Shown: in pieces, positions 5,934-14,705 of the stretch
Position numbering within the stretch: the stretch's first letter is position 1
How the letters are laid out: each line of letters starts with the position of its first letter
Source of the DNA: SIG672 sp045657105
Lineage (GTDB): Bacteria; Bacillota; Clostridia; Oscillospirales; CAG-272
Length of the DNA stretch: 14,722 bases
Assembly (NCBI GenBank): GCA_045657105.1
Contig: JAZOSN010000034.1
Span: 1 to 14,722 of the forward strand
Direction of reading: 5' to 3'
The notes under the pieces: generated by a model
Seen by the model: the letters and a program-made list of their open reading frames with translations, nothing else
Database searches by the model: none
What the model was told of the DNA's origin: nothing
Translations under genes and position numbers: made by a program

Positions 5934-7115
5934 ATGAAAAATACAAACAAAACGGTAGCGATACTCGGCTCGAGTGGATCTATCGGTAAGCAGGCGCTTG
6001 ATATTGCGCGCAGGTATTCGCTCGAGGTCGAGGCACTTGCCGTAAGCTCGGACGTGCGGACGCTCGAAACACAAATAAGAGAATTTTCACCCAAATACGT
6101 GTCGGTTGCCGATGAAAAGTCGGCAGCCGCGCTCGCTCTTTCGGTGGCAGATCTGCCGGTCAAGATATTTGCGGGAGAAAACGCGTCCTGCGAAATGATA
6201 ACAGAGCTTAAATGCGATAGCGTTCTTAACTCGGTCGTCGGAAACGCGGGACTTCTTCCTACGCTCACGGCAATCGACTGCGGAAAAAATATCGCACTTG
6301 CAAATAAGGAAACTCTCGTGACGGGCGGCGAGCTCGTTATGAAGAAAGTCAGAGAAAAGGGAGTTTCACTGCTCCCCGTTGACAGTGAGCACTGTGCGGT
6401 GCATCAGTGTCTGCGCTCGGGCGAAAAGCAGGAGGTAAGTAAGCTTATACTTACCGCATCGGGAGGCCCTTTCTTCGGAAGAAAAAGGGAAGAGCTTGCA
6501 GGCGTCACTGTTGAAGAGGCGCTCGGGCACCCGACCTGGAGCATGGGCAAAAAGATAACGGTGGACAGTGCAACGCTTATGAATAAGGGATTTGAGGTCA
6601 TCGAGGCGGCACATCTTTTCGATATGAAGGCGTCGGATATAGACGTCGTAGTTCACAGAGAAAGCGTTGTTCATTCGATGGTCGCATACAGGGACGGCTC
6701 TGTGATAGCGCAGATGGGACTGCCGGATATGCGTACCTGTATTGCTTATGCACTATTTGATACAAAGCATATGCCGGACGTTTCGGGAATGCCCGATTTT
6801 GCGAAGATCGCAAAAATGACCTTCTTTTCACCCGACGAGGAAACCTTTAAGCTCCTTCCGCTTGCAAGATACGCATTTAAGGAAGGGGGAACGCTCCCTG
6901 CGATACTCAACGCGGCAAATGACGAGGCAGTAAAGCTTTTCCTTGAAAAAAAGATAAAATTTACAGATATTACGGATTTTGTCAGCGATTGTGTGCATAA
7001 ATATAGTAAAAGCAAGAATAAAATCGCCTACGGGCAAAAAACGCCTACGGTTGACGATATAATAGAGTCGGCCGCCCTTGCCGAGGAATATATACATAGT
7101 CTTGCCAAAGCCTGA
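5934..7115 (+). CDS. dxr: 1-deoxy-D-xylulose 5-phosphate reductoisomerase
   Basis: Converts DXP to MEP with NADPH, the committed step of the MEP isoprenoid route and the target of fosmidomycin. The 393-residue product has the nucleotide-binding GSSGSIG loop (about residues 12-18), NKETLVTGGELV, the metal/substrate cluster VDSEH with Asp150, Ser151 and Glu152, the GGPFF flexible-loop region, and HPTWSMGKKITVDSATLMNKGFE with Glu221 as the third metal ligand. These are the expected catalytic residues, so the enzyme should be active. It begins 24 bp after cdsA. The ribosome site is weak (CGGGT at 5924-5928), so coupling to upstream translation is plausible. The symbol ispC is a synonym. Confidence 0.98.
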   Translation: MKNTNKTVAILGSSGSIGKQALDIARRYSLEVEALAVSSDVRTLETQIREFSPKYVSVADEKSAAALALSVADLPVKIFAGENASCEMITELKCDSVLNSVVGNAGLLPTLTAIDCGKNIALANKETLVTGGELVMKKVREKGVSLLPVDSEHCAVHQCLRSGEKQEVSKLILTASGGPFFGRKREELAGVTVEEALGHPTWSMGKKITVDSATLMNKGFEVIEAAHLFDMKASDIDVVVHRESVVHSMVAYRDGSVIAQMGLPDMRTCIAYALFDTKHMPDVSGMPDFAKIAKMTFFSPDEETFKLLPLARYAFKEGGTLPAILNAANDEAVKLFLEKKIKFTDITDFVSDCVHKYSKSKNKIAYGQKTPTVDDIIESAALAEEYIHSLAKA

Positions 7116-7134
7116 CAGGAACGGAGAATAAGCC

Positions 7135-8157
7135 TTGAATATAGTAATTGCCATTTTGGTTTTTGGAACCCTTATCCTTCTGCACGAGCTCGGTCACTAT
7201 CTTTTTGCCCGAAGGTTCGGCGTTGACATCGAAGAATTTTCGATAGGAATGGGACCGAAGATATTTTCAAAGGTTTCGAAAAAGACCGGAATACTTTACT
7301 CTCTTCGCCTTCTTCCGATTGGCGGCTACGTTGCCATGAACGGCGAGGATAGCGACTCGGAAAGCGAGAACGCTTTCGGAAACAAGAAGGTATGGCAGAG
7401 AATAGTGATAACTGCGGCAGGCGGCGTAATAAACGTCATCGTCGGCATAATCCTTATGACCGCGTTCGTTATTTCATCTCCCGTGCTTGCCGGAACGACG
7501 GTTGGCGAGTTTAGTGAGGGTGCAAGCTCTCCCTACTACGGACTCGAGCTCGGCGACGAGATAATAAAGGTCAACGGCACGAGAGTTTATACCTCTCAGG
7601 AGCTCGTTTACGAGATAATGCACGACGGAATAAGACCGGTAGATCTCACAGTAATACGTAACGGCGAGAAAATCACCGTCGAAAATGTCGAGTTTGGCAC
7701 AAGCGATATCGAGGGCGTTTCGCTCGGAACTCCCGATTTCAAGGTCTACCGAGTCGAAAAAAGCTTTGCAAACGTAATGAAGCATTCGTTTGGATATTCA
7801 ACTCTTGCCATAAGACAGGTCTGGGAGTCGCTTTTTGATCTTGTAAGCGGCAGGTACGGACTAAACGAGGTGTCAGGCCCTGTCGGTACGACACAGGTCA
7901 TCGGTCAGGCGGCAAAGCGGGGGCCTATCTACGTGGTATATCTTGCCGCACTTATTTCGGTCAACCTCGGAATAATAAACCTTATGCCGATCCCCGCACT
8001 CGACGGCGGACGAATCGTGTTTCTCATAATAGAGGCAATAAGACGAAAGAAGCTCCCGAGCTCTGTTGAAGCAAGGATACATCAGGTGGGAATAATGCTT
8101 CTTATGCTTCTTATGCTCGTCGTGACCTGCAAGGACGTTATAAATCTTTTCAGATAA
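7135..8157 (+). CDS. rseP: Site-2 intramembrane zinc metalloprotease (RseP/RasP family)
   Basis: Membrane-embedded protease that cleaves anti-sigma factors and remnant signal peptides within the bilayer. The 340-residue product has the zinc motif HELGH at residues 17-21 inside the first membrane helix. One PDZ domain is present (about 110-190, with GLELGDEIIKVNG at 136-148). The second catalytic motif NLMPIPALDGGR sits at 282-293, with Asp290 as the third ligand, and further membrane helices lie at the C-terminus. A single PDZ fits the RasP (Bacillus) type. Translation starts at a TTG, supported by ACGGAG (7121-7126) 8 nt upstream and by the family N-terminus beginning right at the first helix. 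Its position after dxr is the standard Firmicute arrangement. Confidence 0.97.
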   Translation: MNIVIAILVFGTLILLHELGHYLFARRFGVDIEEFSIGMGPKIFSKVSKKTGILYSLRLLPIGGYVAMNGEDSDSESENAFGNKKVWQRIVITAAGGVINVIVGIILMTAFVISSPVLAGTTVGEFSEGASSPYYGLELGDEIIKVNGTRVYTSQELVYEIMHDGIRPVDLTVIRNGEKITVENVEFGTSDIEGVSLGTPDFKVYRVEKSFANVMKHSFGYSTLAIRQVWESLFDLVSGRYGLNEVSGPVGTTQVIGQAAKRGPIYVVYLAALISVNLGIINLMPIPALDGGRIVFLIIEAIRRKKLPSSVEARIHQVGIMLLMLLMLVVTCKDVINLFR

Positions 8158-8170
8158 GAAGGTAAATGAT

Positions 8171-9259
8171 TTGGAAAACTACCCGTACAATCTTTACAGA
8201 AGAAAAAGTAAAAAAATAAAGGTCGGAGATCTGTTTATAGGCTCAGATGCGCCGATAAGCGTGCAGTCTATGACAAATACGCCGACCGACGATTTTGATG
8301 CCACGTATGCACAGGTGAGGGCGCTCGAAGATGCCGGTTGCGAGGTTATCCGTATGGCTATCCCCGATTTTAACTGTGTAAAGACGGTGTATAGGCTCAG
8401 AGAAGCAGGTATCAGAAGCGCGCTCGTTGCCGATATTCATTTCGATTACAGACTTGCGCTCGAGGTCGCCGAGGCGGGAATTGATAAAATAAGGATAAAT
8501 CCCGGAAATATCGGAGATAACTCGAAGATAAAGGCGGTAGCCGATAAATGCTCGGGCCTCAATATTCCGATAAGAATAGGCGTGAATAGCGGCTCGGTCG
8601 ATAAAAAGATACTTGCAAAATACGCAGGAGTAACTGCCGAGGCTCTTGCCGAGAGCGCGCTTGAAAACATCGCGCTTCTCGAGCAGTTCGATTTCGGAAA
8701 CATTATAGTTGCTGTAAAATCCTCTGACGTTCGAATGATGATCGCGGCAAACCGTATCGTTGCCGAAAGCTGCAATTATCCGATGCATATAGGCGTTACC
8801 GAGGCAGGAAGCGAACGCGGCGGAAGCATCAAGGGAGCTATCGGAATAGGATCTCTGCTTGCTGACGGAATAGGCGATACTCTTAGAGTTTCGCTCACGG
8901 CGGATCCGACCACCGAGGTCGCAAGAGCGAGAGATATTCTTTCTTCGCTCGGACTTGACGTGAAAAATCCCGTAAATATAGTATCCTGTCCGACCTGCGG
9001 AAGAACCAAGGTCGACATGATCGAAACCGTCGCACTGCTCGAAAAAAGAGTGGGCGAGATAAAGACGAGGCGTCCGATAAAGGTCGCGGTTATGGGTTGC
9101 GCGGTCAACGGACCGGGCGAAGCGCGTGAGGCGGACATAGGAATAGCAGGAGGGGACGGAGAATTTCTCCTGTTTAAAAAAGGACAGAAAATACGAAAGC
9201 TATCGGTCGAAAATGCGGTCGATGAGCTTATAAAGGAAATAAACGACTCGCAGTTTTGA
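8171..9259 (+). CDS. ispG: 4-hydroxy-3-methylbut-2-en-1-yl diphosphate synthase
   Basis: Iron-sulfur enzyme (GcpE) that reductively converts MEcPP to HMBPP, the next-to-last step of the MEP pathway. The 362-residue product begins YRRKSKKIKVGDLFIGSDAPISVQSMTNT, typical of the TIM-barrel domain. The [4Fe-4S] ligands are Cys273 and Cys276 in SCPTCGRT and Cys310 with Glu317 in GCAVNGPGE. All ligands are present. The start is a TTG 8 nt after AAGAAGG (8156-8162), which overlaps the rseP stop. The nearer ATG at 8166 is out of frame and opens only 17 codons. The gene lies between rseP and polC; in Bacillus subtilis proS holds that place, so this order is more Clostridia-like. Confidence 0.97.
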   Translation: MENYPYNLYRRKSKKIKVGDLFIGSDAPISVQSMTNTPTDDFDATYAQVRALEDAGCEVIRMAIPDFNCVKTVYRLREAGIRSALVADIHFDYRLALEVAEAGIDKIRINPGNIGDNSKIKAVADKCSGLNIPIRIGVNSGSVDKKILAKYAGVTAEALAESALENIALLEQFDFGNIIVAVKSSDVRMMIAANRIVAESCNYPMHIGVTEAGSERGGSIKGAIGIGSLLADGIGDTLRVSLTADPTTEVARARDILSSLGLDVKNPVNIVSCPTCGRTKVDMIETVALLEKRVGEIKTRRPIKVAVMGCAVNGPGEAREADIGIAGGDGEFLLFKKGQKIRKLSVENAVDELIKEINDSQF

Positions 9260-9295
9260 CAGATGATCTCTGCGGTCGTTGGAAAAGGAAACAAG

Positions 9296-12200
9296 ATGAC
9301 GTTCAGAGAAAAATTTGCAGCGTACGAGCCTACACAGGAAACGGGCGAGATAATAGAGAGAATAAAGAATTTTTCGCTTCGCGCGGACAGAGAGCGCAAG
9401 ATGATCGAGATCTCGGTCGAGATCGAGGGCGAGCCGGTAGAAAAGCGACTGCTTTACAGACTGGAAGAGGAAATAGCACGCGTCTACGAGCTCACTATGG
9501 TCAGAATACTTCCGAAATATTCTTCGGACAAGTTCACGCTTGCGCGTATGCACTCGATAATCGAGGAGGCGGGACGTATCGGCGTCGTCGCGAGAGGCTT
9601 CTTTGATAAATACGAGCTTTCCGAGAGTGACGGGAAAATCATCATCACGCTCGGATTTACAAAGGGCGGAATAGGACTCCTCTGCAAAGCCGAAACTCCC
9701 GAAATACTCTCGAATATTATAAAAAGCGAATATAATCTGAATATTCCGGTTGAGATAGTAGGAAAAAAGACTCCCGATATTCTTTACGAGGATTTCGAAA
9801 ATGAGCAGAACAGGGAAATGGCGAGAATTAACGCCGAGTTTATAGCGGAGCACCCGCCGGTGCCAAGAAAAGCCGAGGCTTCCGAGGAAGCTGAAAAAGT
9901 TCTGCCGCAGGACGTCGGAAACAGTGTGTATAAGAAAAATCCCGATTATACACCGAGCGCGGTGACCTGCGAGGGCGAGGGTATATACTCGGTCGGTACG
10001 ATGCGCTTTGATACAAATGAAAGCGAGCTTATTCACGGAGAAGGCGTTTCTGGTGAGCTTGTAGCTATCGGAGCGCTCGAAAAGGCGACGAGAAATATAC
10101 GCGCTATCGGAAAGGTGCTCTCTGTTGAGTCCTTTACGACGAAACGCGGAAGCACCATAGTCACGACCTCTATTACCGACGGAAGTGCATCGATAAACCT
10201 TCGAAACGTCTTTGATGACGAGGGCGAGGCCTCGGCATTCATAAAGAAGATAGAGTCGCACGGACGTAAGATTTTCAGAGGAATACAGTGTGTCGTCGTG
10301 CTTTACGATATTGCGCTTGACGTCTGCGGAAACTGTCTGAAAGACAGAAACGATAACGAATGCTTTATTGACGCCAAGAGCATTGCTATCGCAAAGATAA
10401 TCGAGCGCACCGACGATGCGAGCGAGAAGAGAGTTGAGCTCCACGCGCATACGAATATGTCAGCCATGGACGCGCTCACCTTCCCCGAGGTTCTTGCCGA
10501 AACGGCAGACCGTTGGGGTTGGGACGCGATAGCGGTCACCGATCACGGAAACGTTCAGGCGTTCCCTATAGTTATGGAAGCTGTCGCTAAGAAGAACCTC
10601 AAAATAATCTACGGAATGGAAGCCTATTTCGTTGACGATACTGCGAGAACTGTTTACGGAGATGCAAACGCTCGCTTTGACGATGACGAATTTATCGTTT
10701 TTGATATTGAAACCACAGGTCTTTCGCCAAACAGTTGCTTTATTACCGAAATAGGTGCGGTAAAGGTCAAAAACGGCGAGGTTGTTGAAGTCTTTTCGAC
10801 CTTTGCAGATCCCGGAGTGCATATCCCCGAGCAGATAACAAAGCTTACCGGAATTACCGACGAGATGGTAAGCGGCGCCCCCTCACAGCAGGAGGCGGTC
10901 AAGGCATTTCTCGAATTTTCAGGTGACAGAATGCTTATCGCGCATAACGCAGGCTTTGACGTAAGCTTTATAAGAACCGCCTGCGAGAGATACGGTATGC
11001 CTTTTGATAATACATTTCTCGATACAGTAGCACTTTCAAGATATGTCAATCCGACGCTCAGTAAGCATAAGCTGGACGTGCTCGCAAAATATTTTGAGCT
11101 TGGCGAGTTTAACCACCACAGAGCCTCGGACGACGCGCATATGCTCTCGCTCATATTCTTCAAAATGGTCGATAAGCTTCGCGAGGAGGGCATTTATACA
11201 GTCGAAGATATGAACAGGGCAATGAACGACAAGGCAAATCCTCTGCGTCTTCGTCCTTACCATATGATCATTCTCGTTAAGGATCTTGTCGGTCTTAAAA
11301 ACCTGTATAAGCTCATTTCGTCCAGCTACCTCGAAAGCTATTACAGGTATCCGAGAATTCCGAAAAGTAAGCTTAGTGAGCACAGAGAAGGTCTTATAAT
11401 CGGCTCTGCCTGCGAGGCAGGCGAGCTTTTCCAAGCGATACTGCAAAATAAGCCTCAGTCTGAAATAGACGAAATAGCAGGGTTTTACGACTATTTTGAG
11501 ATCCAACCGCTTATAAATAACCGATTTATGATAGCTAACGGCACCGTTTCGGGCGAAGAGGATCTCAGGGAGCTTAGTCGCAAGATAGTTGCACTCGGAG
11601 AGCGGCTCGGCAAGCCGGTAGTTGCCACCTGCGACTCGCACTTTACAAATAAAGAGGACGATATTTACAGACAGATATTGCAGGCGGGAATGAAATTCTC
11701 GGACGCCGACAGGGAAAGCGGTCTGTATCTTCGTACCACAAGTGAAATGCTCGAGGAATTTGCCTACCTCGGTAAGGAAAAGGCGTACGAGGTCGTAGTT
11801 ACAAACACCCGTAAGATCGCCGAGCAGATCGAAAAGATCCGCCCGATACCCGAGGGTACTTATACACCGAAGATCGAGGGTGCGGACGAGGAGCTTCAGG
11901 AAATGTGCTGGGCAAGAGCACATTCGATGTACGGAGATGAGCTTCCCGAGCTCGTTGAAACGCGACTTGCAAAGGAGCTTGAATCGATTATAAAACACGG
12001 ATTTGCCGTGCTCTATATGATTGCTCAGAAGCTCGTTAAATACAGTGAGGATAACGGCTATCTCGTCGGATCGCGAGGCTCGGTAGGCTCGTCGTTCGTT
12101 GCAACGATGGCAGGTATTTCCGAGGTTAACCCTCTGCCGCCGCATTACAGATGCCCGTCCTGCCGATATAACGAGTTTATAACCGACGGAAGCTACGGAA

Positions 12201-13747
12201 GCGGATTCGATATGCCGGATAAAATTTGCCCGAAGTGCGGTACGAAAATGCTAAACGACGGACATGATATTCCGTTTGAAACCTTCCTCGGTTTCTACGG
12301 AGATAAATCTCCCGATATTGACCTTAACTTCTCGGGTGAGGTGCAGGGAAAGGTACATAAATATACCGAAACTCTCTTTGGTAAGGAAAACGTTTTCCGT
12401 GCAGGAACGATCTCCTCGCTTGCATCAAAGACCGCTTACGGATACGTCAAAAAGTATCTTGAAGACCGAAAAGTAAACGTCAACAAGGCAGAGGTCAACC
12501 GCCTCGTTTTCGGTTGCGTTGGAACGAAAAAGACGACCGGACAGCACCCAGGCGGAATTATCGTTGTGCCGAGAGAGTATAGCGTTTACGATTTTACTCC
12601 CGTTCAGCACCCCGCGGACGATCCGAATTCCGATACGGTAACCACTCACTTCGCGTTCACCTATCTGCACGATACTATTTTGAAGCTTGACGAGCTCGGA
12701 CACGATGTTCCGACCAAATATAAGTGGCTTGAAAGATATACAGGTCTTAGCGTAATGGACGTTCCAATGAACGATCCGACTGTATATAAGCTCTTTACGT
12801 CGATAGCCCCGCTCGGTCTTAAAGAGGGAGATATCGACTGCAACGTCGGTACCTACGCGCTTCCCGAGAGCGGAACACGCTTCGTTCAGAAGATGCTCGA
12901 AGAGGCTCAACCCAAGAACTTTGCAGACCTGCTCCAAATTCAGGGACTTTCTCACGGAACCGACGTCTGGACGGGTAACGCGCAGGATCTTATAAGAGAT
13001 AAGGTGTGTACCATATCCGAGGTCGTTGGAACGCGTGACAGTATAATGCTCACTCTTATCAGATACGGACTTGATAACGGTCTTGCCTTCAATATTATGG
13101 AGAAGGTACGTAAGGGTAAGGGACTCACTCCCGAATGGGAAGAGGAAATGAGAGCGCATAACGTGCCCGAATGGTATATCACGTCCTGTAAAAAGATAAA
13201 ATACATGTTCCCAAAGGCGCACGCCGCGGCATATCTTATGTCGGCAATTCGCCTTGCATGGTTCAAGATATACCGTCCGCTCGAATTTTATGCCGCGTAC
13301 TTTACGGTTGCTCCCAAGGGAATAGATGCGACCGTCGTAAGTGGCGGACGTAGCGCGGTCAGAACTAAAATGGCAGAGATCGAGGAAAAGCAGAAAAACA
13401 AGCTTGCTACTGCAAAGGACGCCGAAGCATATTCTACGCTTCAACTTGTTGACGAGGCTATGGCACGCTCGGTAAAATTCCTGCCCGTTGATCTTTACAA
13501 ATCGGGAGCGTTCGAATTTTTACCCGAGGACGGAAAGATCAGAATTCCGTTTAACGCTATTCCCGGTCTTGGCGATGAGGCGGCAAAGAAGATCGTTGCG
13601 GTGCGCGACGAAGGACAGCTGCTCTCTCGCGTAGAGCTCCAAGAAAAGACAGGCGTTTCCAAAGCCATTATGCAGCTTCTTACAGAAAGCGGGGCGCTCG
13701 ACGGACTTGCCGAAACGAATCAGATATCTCTGTTTGATCTTTTCTGA
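9296..13747 (+). CDS. polC: DNA polymerase III subunit alpha, PolC type
   Basis: Replicative polymerase of low-GC Gram-positives with built-in proofreading. The 1483-residue product is close to family size (about 1440). In order it has an N-terminal domain, an OB-fold segment (about 225-320), and a PHP domain opening with HAHT (His383, His385). A DnaQ-type exonuclease inserted in the PHP domain follows, with DIETTG (Asp470, Glu472), HNAGFD and HRASDDAH. A zinc finger has Cys953, Cys956, Cys978 and Cys981. The polymerase palm has PDIDLNF (Asp1007, Asp1009) and KLDELGHD (Asp1132), with fingers, TTGQHPGG and the C-terminal helix-hairpin-helix/tail. I chose the ATG at 9296 for its AAAGGAA site (9284-9290); the in-frame ATG at 9263 has no ribosome site. 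ispG ends 36 bp upstream. It closes the operon, ahead of a strong terminator. Confidence 0.98.
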   Translation: MTFREKFAAYEPTQETGEIIERIKNFSLRADRERKMIEISVEIEGEPVEKRLLYRLEEEIARVYELTMVRILPKYSSDKFTLARMHSIIEEAGRIGVVARGFFDKYELSESDGKIIITLGFTKGGIGLLCKAETPEILSNIIKSEYNLNIPVEIVGKKTPDILYEDFENEQNREMARINAEFIAEHPPVPRKAEASEEAEKVLPQDVGNSVYKKNPDYTPSAVTCEGEGIYSVGTMRFDTNESELIHGEGVSGELVAIGALEKATRNIRAIGKVLSVESFTTKRGSTIVTTSITDGSASINLRNVFDDEGEASAFIKKIESHGRKIFRGIQCVVVLYDIALDVCGNCLKDRNDNECFIDAKSIAIAKIIERTDDASEKRVELHAHTNMSAMDALTFPEVLAETADRWGWDAIAVTDHGNVQAFPIVMEAVAKKNLKIIYGMEAYFVDDTARTVYGDANARFDDDEFIVFDIETTGLSPNSCFITEIGAVKVKNGEVVEVFSTFADPGVHIPEQITKLTGITDEMVSGAPSQQEAVKAFLEFSGDRMLIAHNAGFDVSFIRTACERYGMPFDNTFLDTVALSRYVNPTLSKHKLDVLAKYFELGEFNHHRASDDAHMLSLIFFKMVDKLREEGIYTVEDMNRAMNDKANPLRLRPYHMIILVKDLVGLKNLYKLISSSYLESYYRYPRIPKSKLSEHREGLIIGSACEAGELFQAILQNKPQSEIDEIAGFYDYFEIQPLINNRFMIANGTVSGEEDLRELSRKIVALGERLGKPVVATCDSHFTNKEDDIYRQILQAGMKFSDADRESGLYLRTTSEMLEEFAYLGKEKAYEVVVTNTRKIAEQIEKIRPIPEGTYTPKIEGADEELQEMCWARAHSMYGDELPELVETRLAKELESIIKHGFAVLYMIAQKLVKYSEDNGYLVGSRGSVGSSFVATMAGISEVNPLPPHYRCPSCRYNEFITDGSYGSGFDMPDKICPKCGTKMLNDGHDIPFETFLGFYGDKSPDIDLNFSGEVQGKVHKYTETLFGKENVFRAGTISSLASKTAYGYVKKYLEDRKVNVNKAEVNRLVFGCVGTKKTTGQHPGGIIVVPREYSVYDFTPVQHPADDPNSDTVTTHFAFTYLHDTILKLDELGHDVPTKYKWLERYTGLSVMDVPMNDPTVYKLFTSIAPLGLKEGDIDCNVGTYALPESGTRFVQKMLEEAQPKNFADLLQIQGLSHGTDVWTGNAQDLIRDKVCTISEVVGTRDSIMLTLIRYGLDNGLAFNIMEKVRKGKGLTPEWEEEMRAHNVPEWYITSCKKIKYMFPKAHAAAYLMSAIRLAWFKIYRPLEFYAAYFTVAPKGIDATVVSGGRSAVRTKMAEIEEKQKNKLATAKDAEAYSTLQLVDEAMARSVKFLPVDLYKSGAFEFLPEDGKIRIPFNAIPGLGDEAAKKIVAVRDEGQLLSRVELQEKTGVSKAIMQLLTESGALDGLAETNQISLFDLF

Positions 13748-13764
13748 GATAAAACAAAATGCAG

Positions 13765-13803
13765 ATGCACGCCCAAAACACAGGGCGTGCATTTCGTTTT
13801 TTT
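13765..13803 (+). terminator. Intrinsic terminator after polC
   Basis: ATGCACGCCC (13765-13774) pairs perfectly with GGGCGTGCAT (13783-13792) over 10 bp, with an 8-nt A-rich loop. It is followed by TTCG and seven T (13797-13803). It begins 18 bp after the polC stop and marks the end of the pyrH-polC transcription unit. Confidence 0.92.
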
Positions 13804-13894
13804 CTATTTAGTACGCTAAACCGATAAGCCGATATGCAAAATTTGTTAAAAATGTAAAAATGAACGGTTTTGATAAAAAAATTCGCCATTCCTA

Positions 13895-13923
13895 TTGATT
13901 TTTGAGAGAAACGGTGCTATAAT
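13895..13923 (+). promoter_or_regulatory. Strong sigma-A promoter for gdhA
   Basis: The -35 is TTGATT (13895-13900), then a 17-bp spacer, then a consensus -10 TATAAT (13918-13923) preceded by TGC, an extended -10. Transcription should start near 13930, giving a leader of about 53 nt. A-rich sequence upstream (13840-13881) may help recruit polymerase. Confidence 0.85.
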
Positions 13924-13943
13924 CAATACATATTTTATAGATA

Positions 13944-13959
13944 GTACGCGTGCGCGTAC
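13944..13959 (+). promoter_or_regulatory. GC-rich palindrome in the gdhA leader
   Basis: GTACGCG (13944-13950) and CGCGTAC (13953-13959) form a 7-bp inverted repeat with a 2-nt centre, about 14 nt past the predicted transcription start and 8 nt before the ribosome site AAGGAAGG (13967-13974). As RNA it could fold as a 6-bp stem with a GTGC loop. Either a repressor operator or a 5' mRNA-stabilising hairpin would fit; the sequence does not decide. Confidence 0.5.
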
Positions 13960-13982
13960 GTCTTTTAAGGAAGGTGTATATT

Positions 13983-14705
13983 ATGTTTAAAAATCAGTAC
14001 CTTAACGAGCTTATGGAAAGAGTAGAGAAGAGAAACCCCAACGAGCCTGAGTTCCATCAGACCGTAAAAGAGGTTCTTGAATCTATCGAGCCCGTGCTCG
14101 AGCAGAGCCCCGAATATATCGAGAGCGGCGTTATCGAGCGTATGGTAGAGCCTGAAAGAATCATCAAGTTCCGCGTTCCGTGGGTTGACGATAACGGCAA
14201 GGTTCAGGTAAATCGCGGATTCAGAATTCAGTTCAACAGTGCTATCGGTCCGTACAAGGGCGGACTTCGTTTCCACCCCTCGGTAAACGAGTCGATCATC
14301 AAGTTCCTCGGATTCGAGCAGACCTTCAAGAACTCGCTCACCTCGCTTCCTATGGGCGGCGGTAAGGGTGGCTCTGACTTCGATCCTCAGGGCAAGTCTG
14401 ATGCAGAGGTTATGCGCTTCTGCCAGTCCTTTATGACCGAGCTTCAGAAGTACATAGGTGCTGATACCGACGTTCCCGCAGGTGACATCGGTGTTGGTGC
14501 TCGTGAGATCGGATATATGTTCGGTCAGTACAAGAGACTCAGAGATGAGTTCACAGGCGTTCTTACCGGTAAGGGACTTACCTACGGCGGTTCTCTTATC
14601 CGTCCCGAGGCAACAGGCTTTGGCGCGGTTTATTACACCGTGAACATGCTCAACTATTTCAAGGATGATATCAAGGGCAAGACCTTCGCTATTTCCGGTT
14701 TTGGT
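13983..14705 (+). CDS. gdhA: NADP-type glutamate dehydrogenase, 5' part only
   Basis: Interconverts 2-oxoglutarate plus ammonium and glutamate, the main ammonia-assimilating or glutamate-degrading step depending on cofactor. The 241 true residues cover the N-terminal substrate domain and the start of the nucleotide-binding domain. PYKGGLRFHPSVN has Lys92, LTSLPMGGGKGGSDFDP has catalytic Lys128, and PAGDIGVGAREIGYM has Asp168. The sequence then passes RPEATGFGAVYY and reaches the first strand, FAISGFG. Family length is about 445, so roughly the last 200 residues are missing. AAGGAAGG (13967-13974) lies 8 nt before the ATG. The frame stays open to 14722, but residues from Lys242 on come from adapter sequence, where GFGN is expected. 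The coenzyme preference is inferred from overall similarity, because the deciding region is absent. Confidence 0.95.

Noticed and set aside
9263..9295. Upstream in-frame ATG as polC start
   Set aside because: No Shine-Dalgarno sequence before it, while AAAGGAA at 9284-9290 fits the ATG at 9296.
9200..10450. 416-codon minus-strand frame opposite ispG/polC; similar ones at 11036-12145 and 12425-13444
   Set aside because: All are antisense to the conserved PolC coding sequence with no recognisable domains, promoters or ribosome sites; shadow frames.
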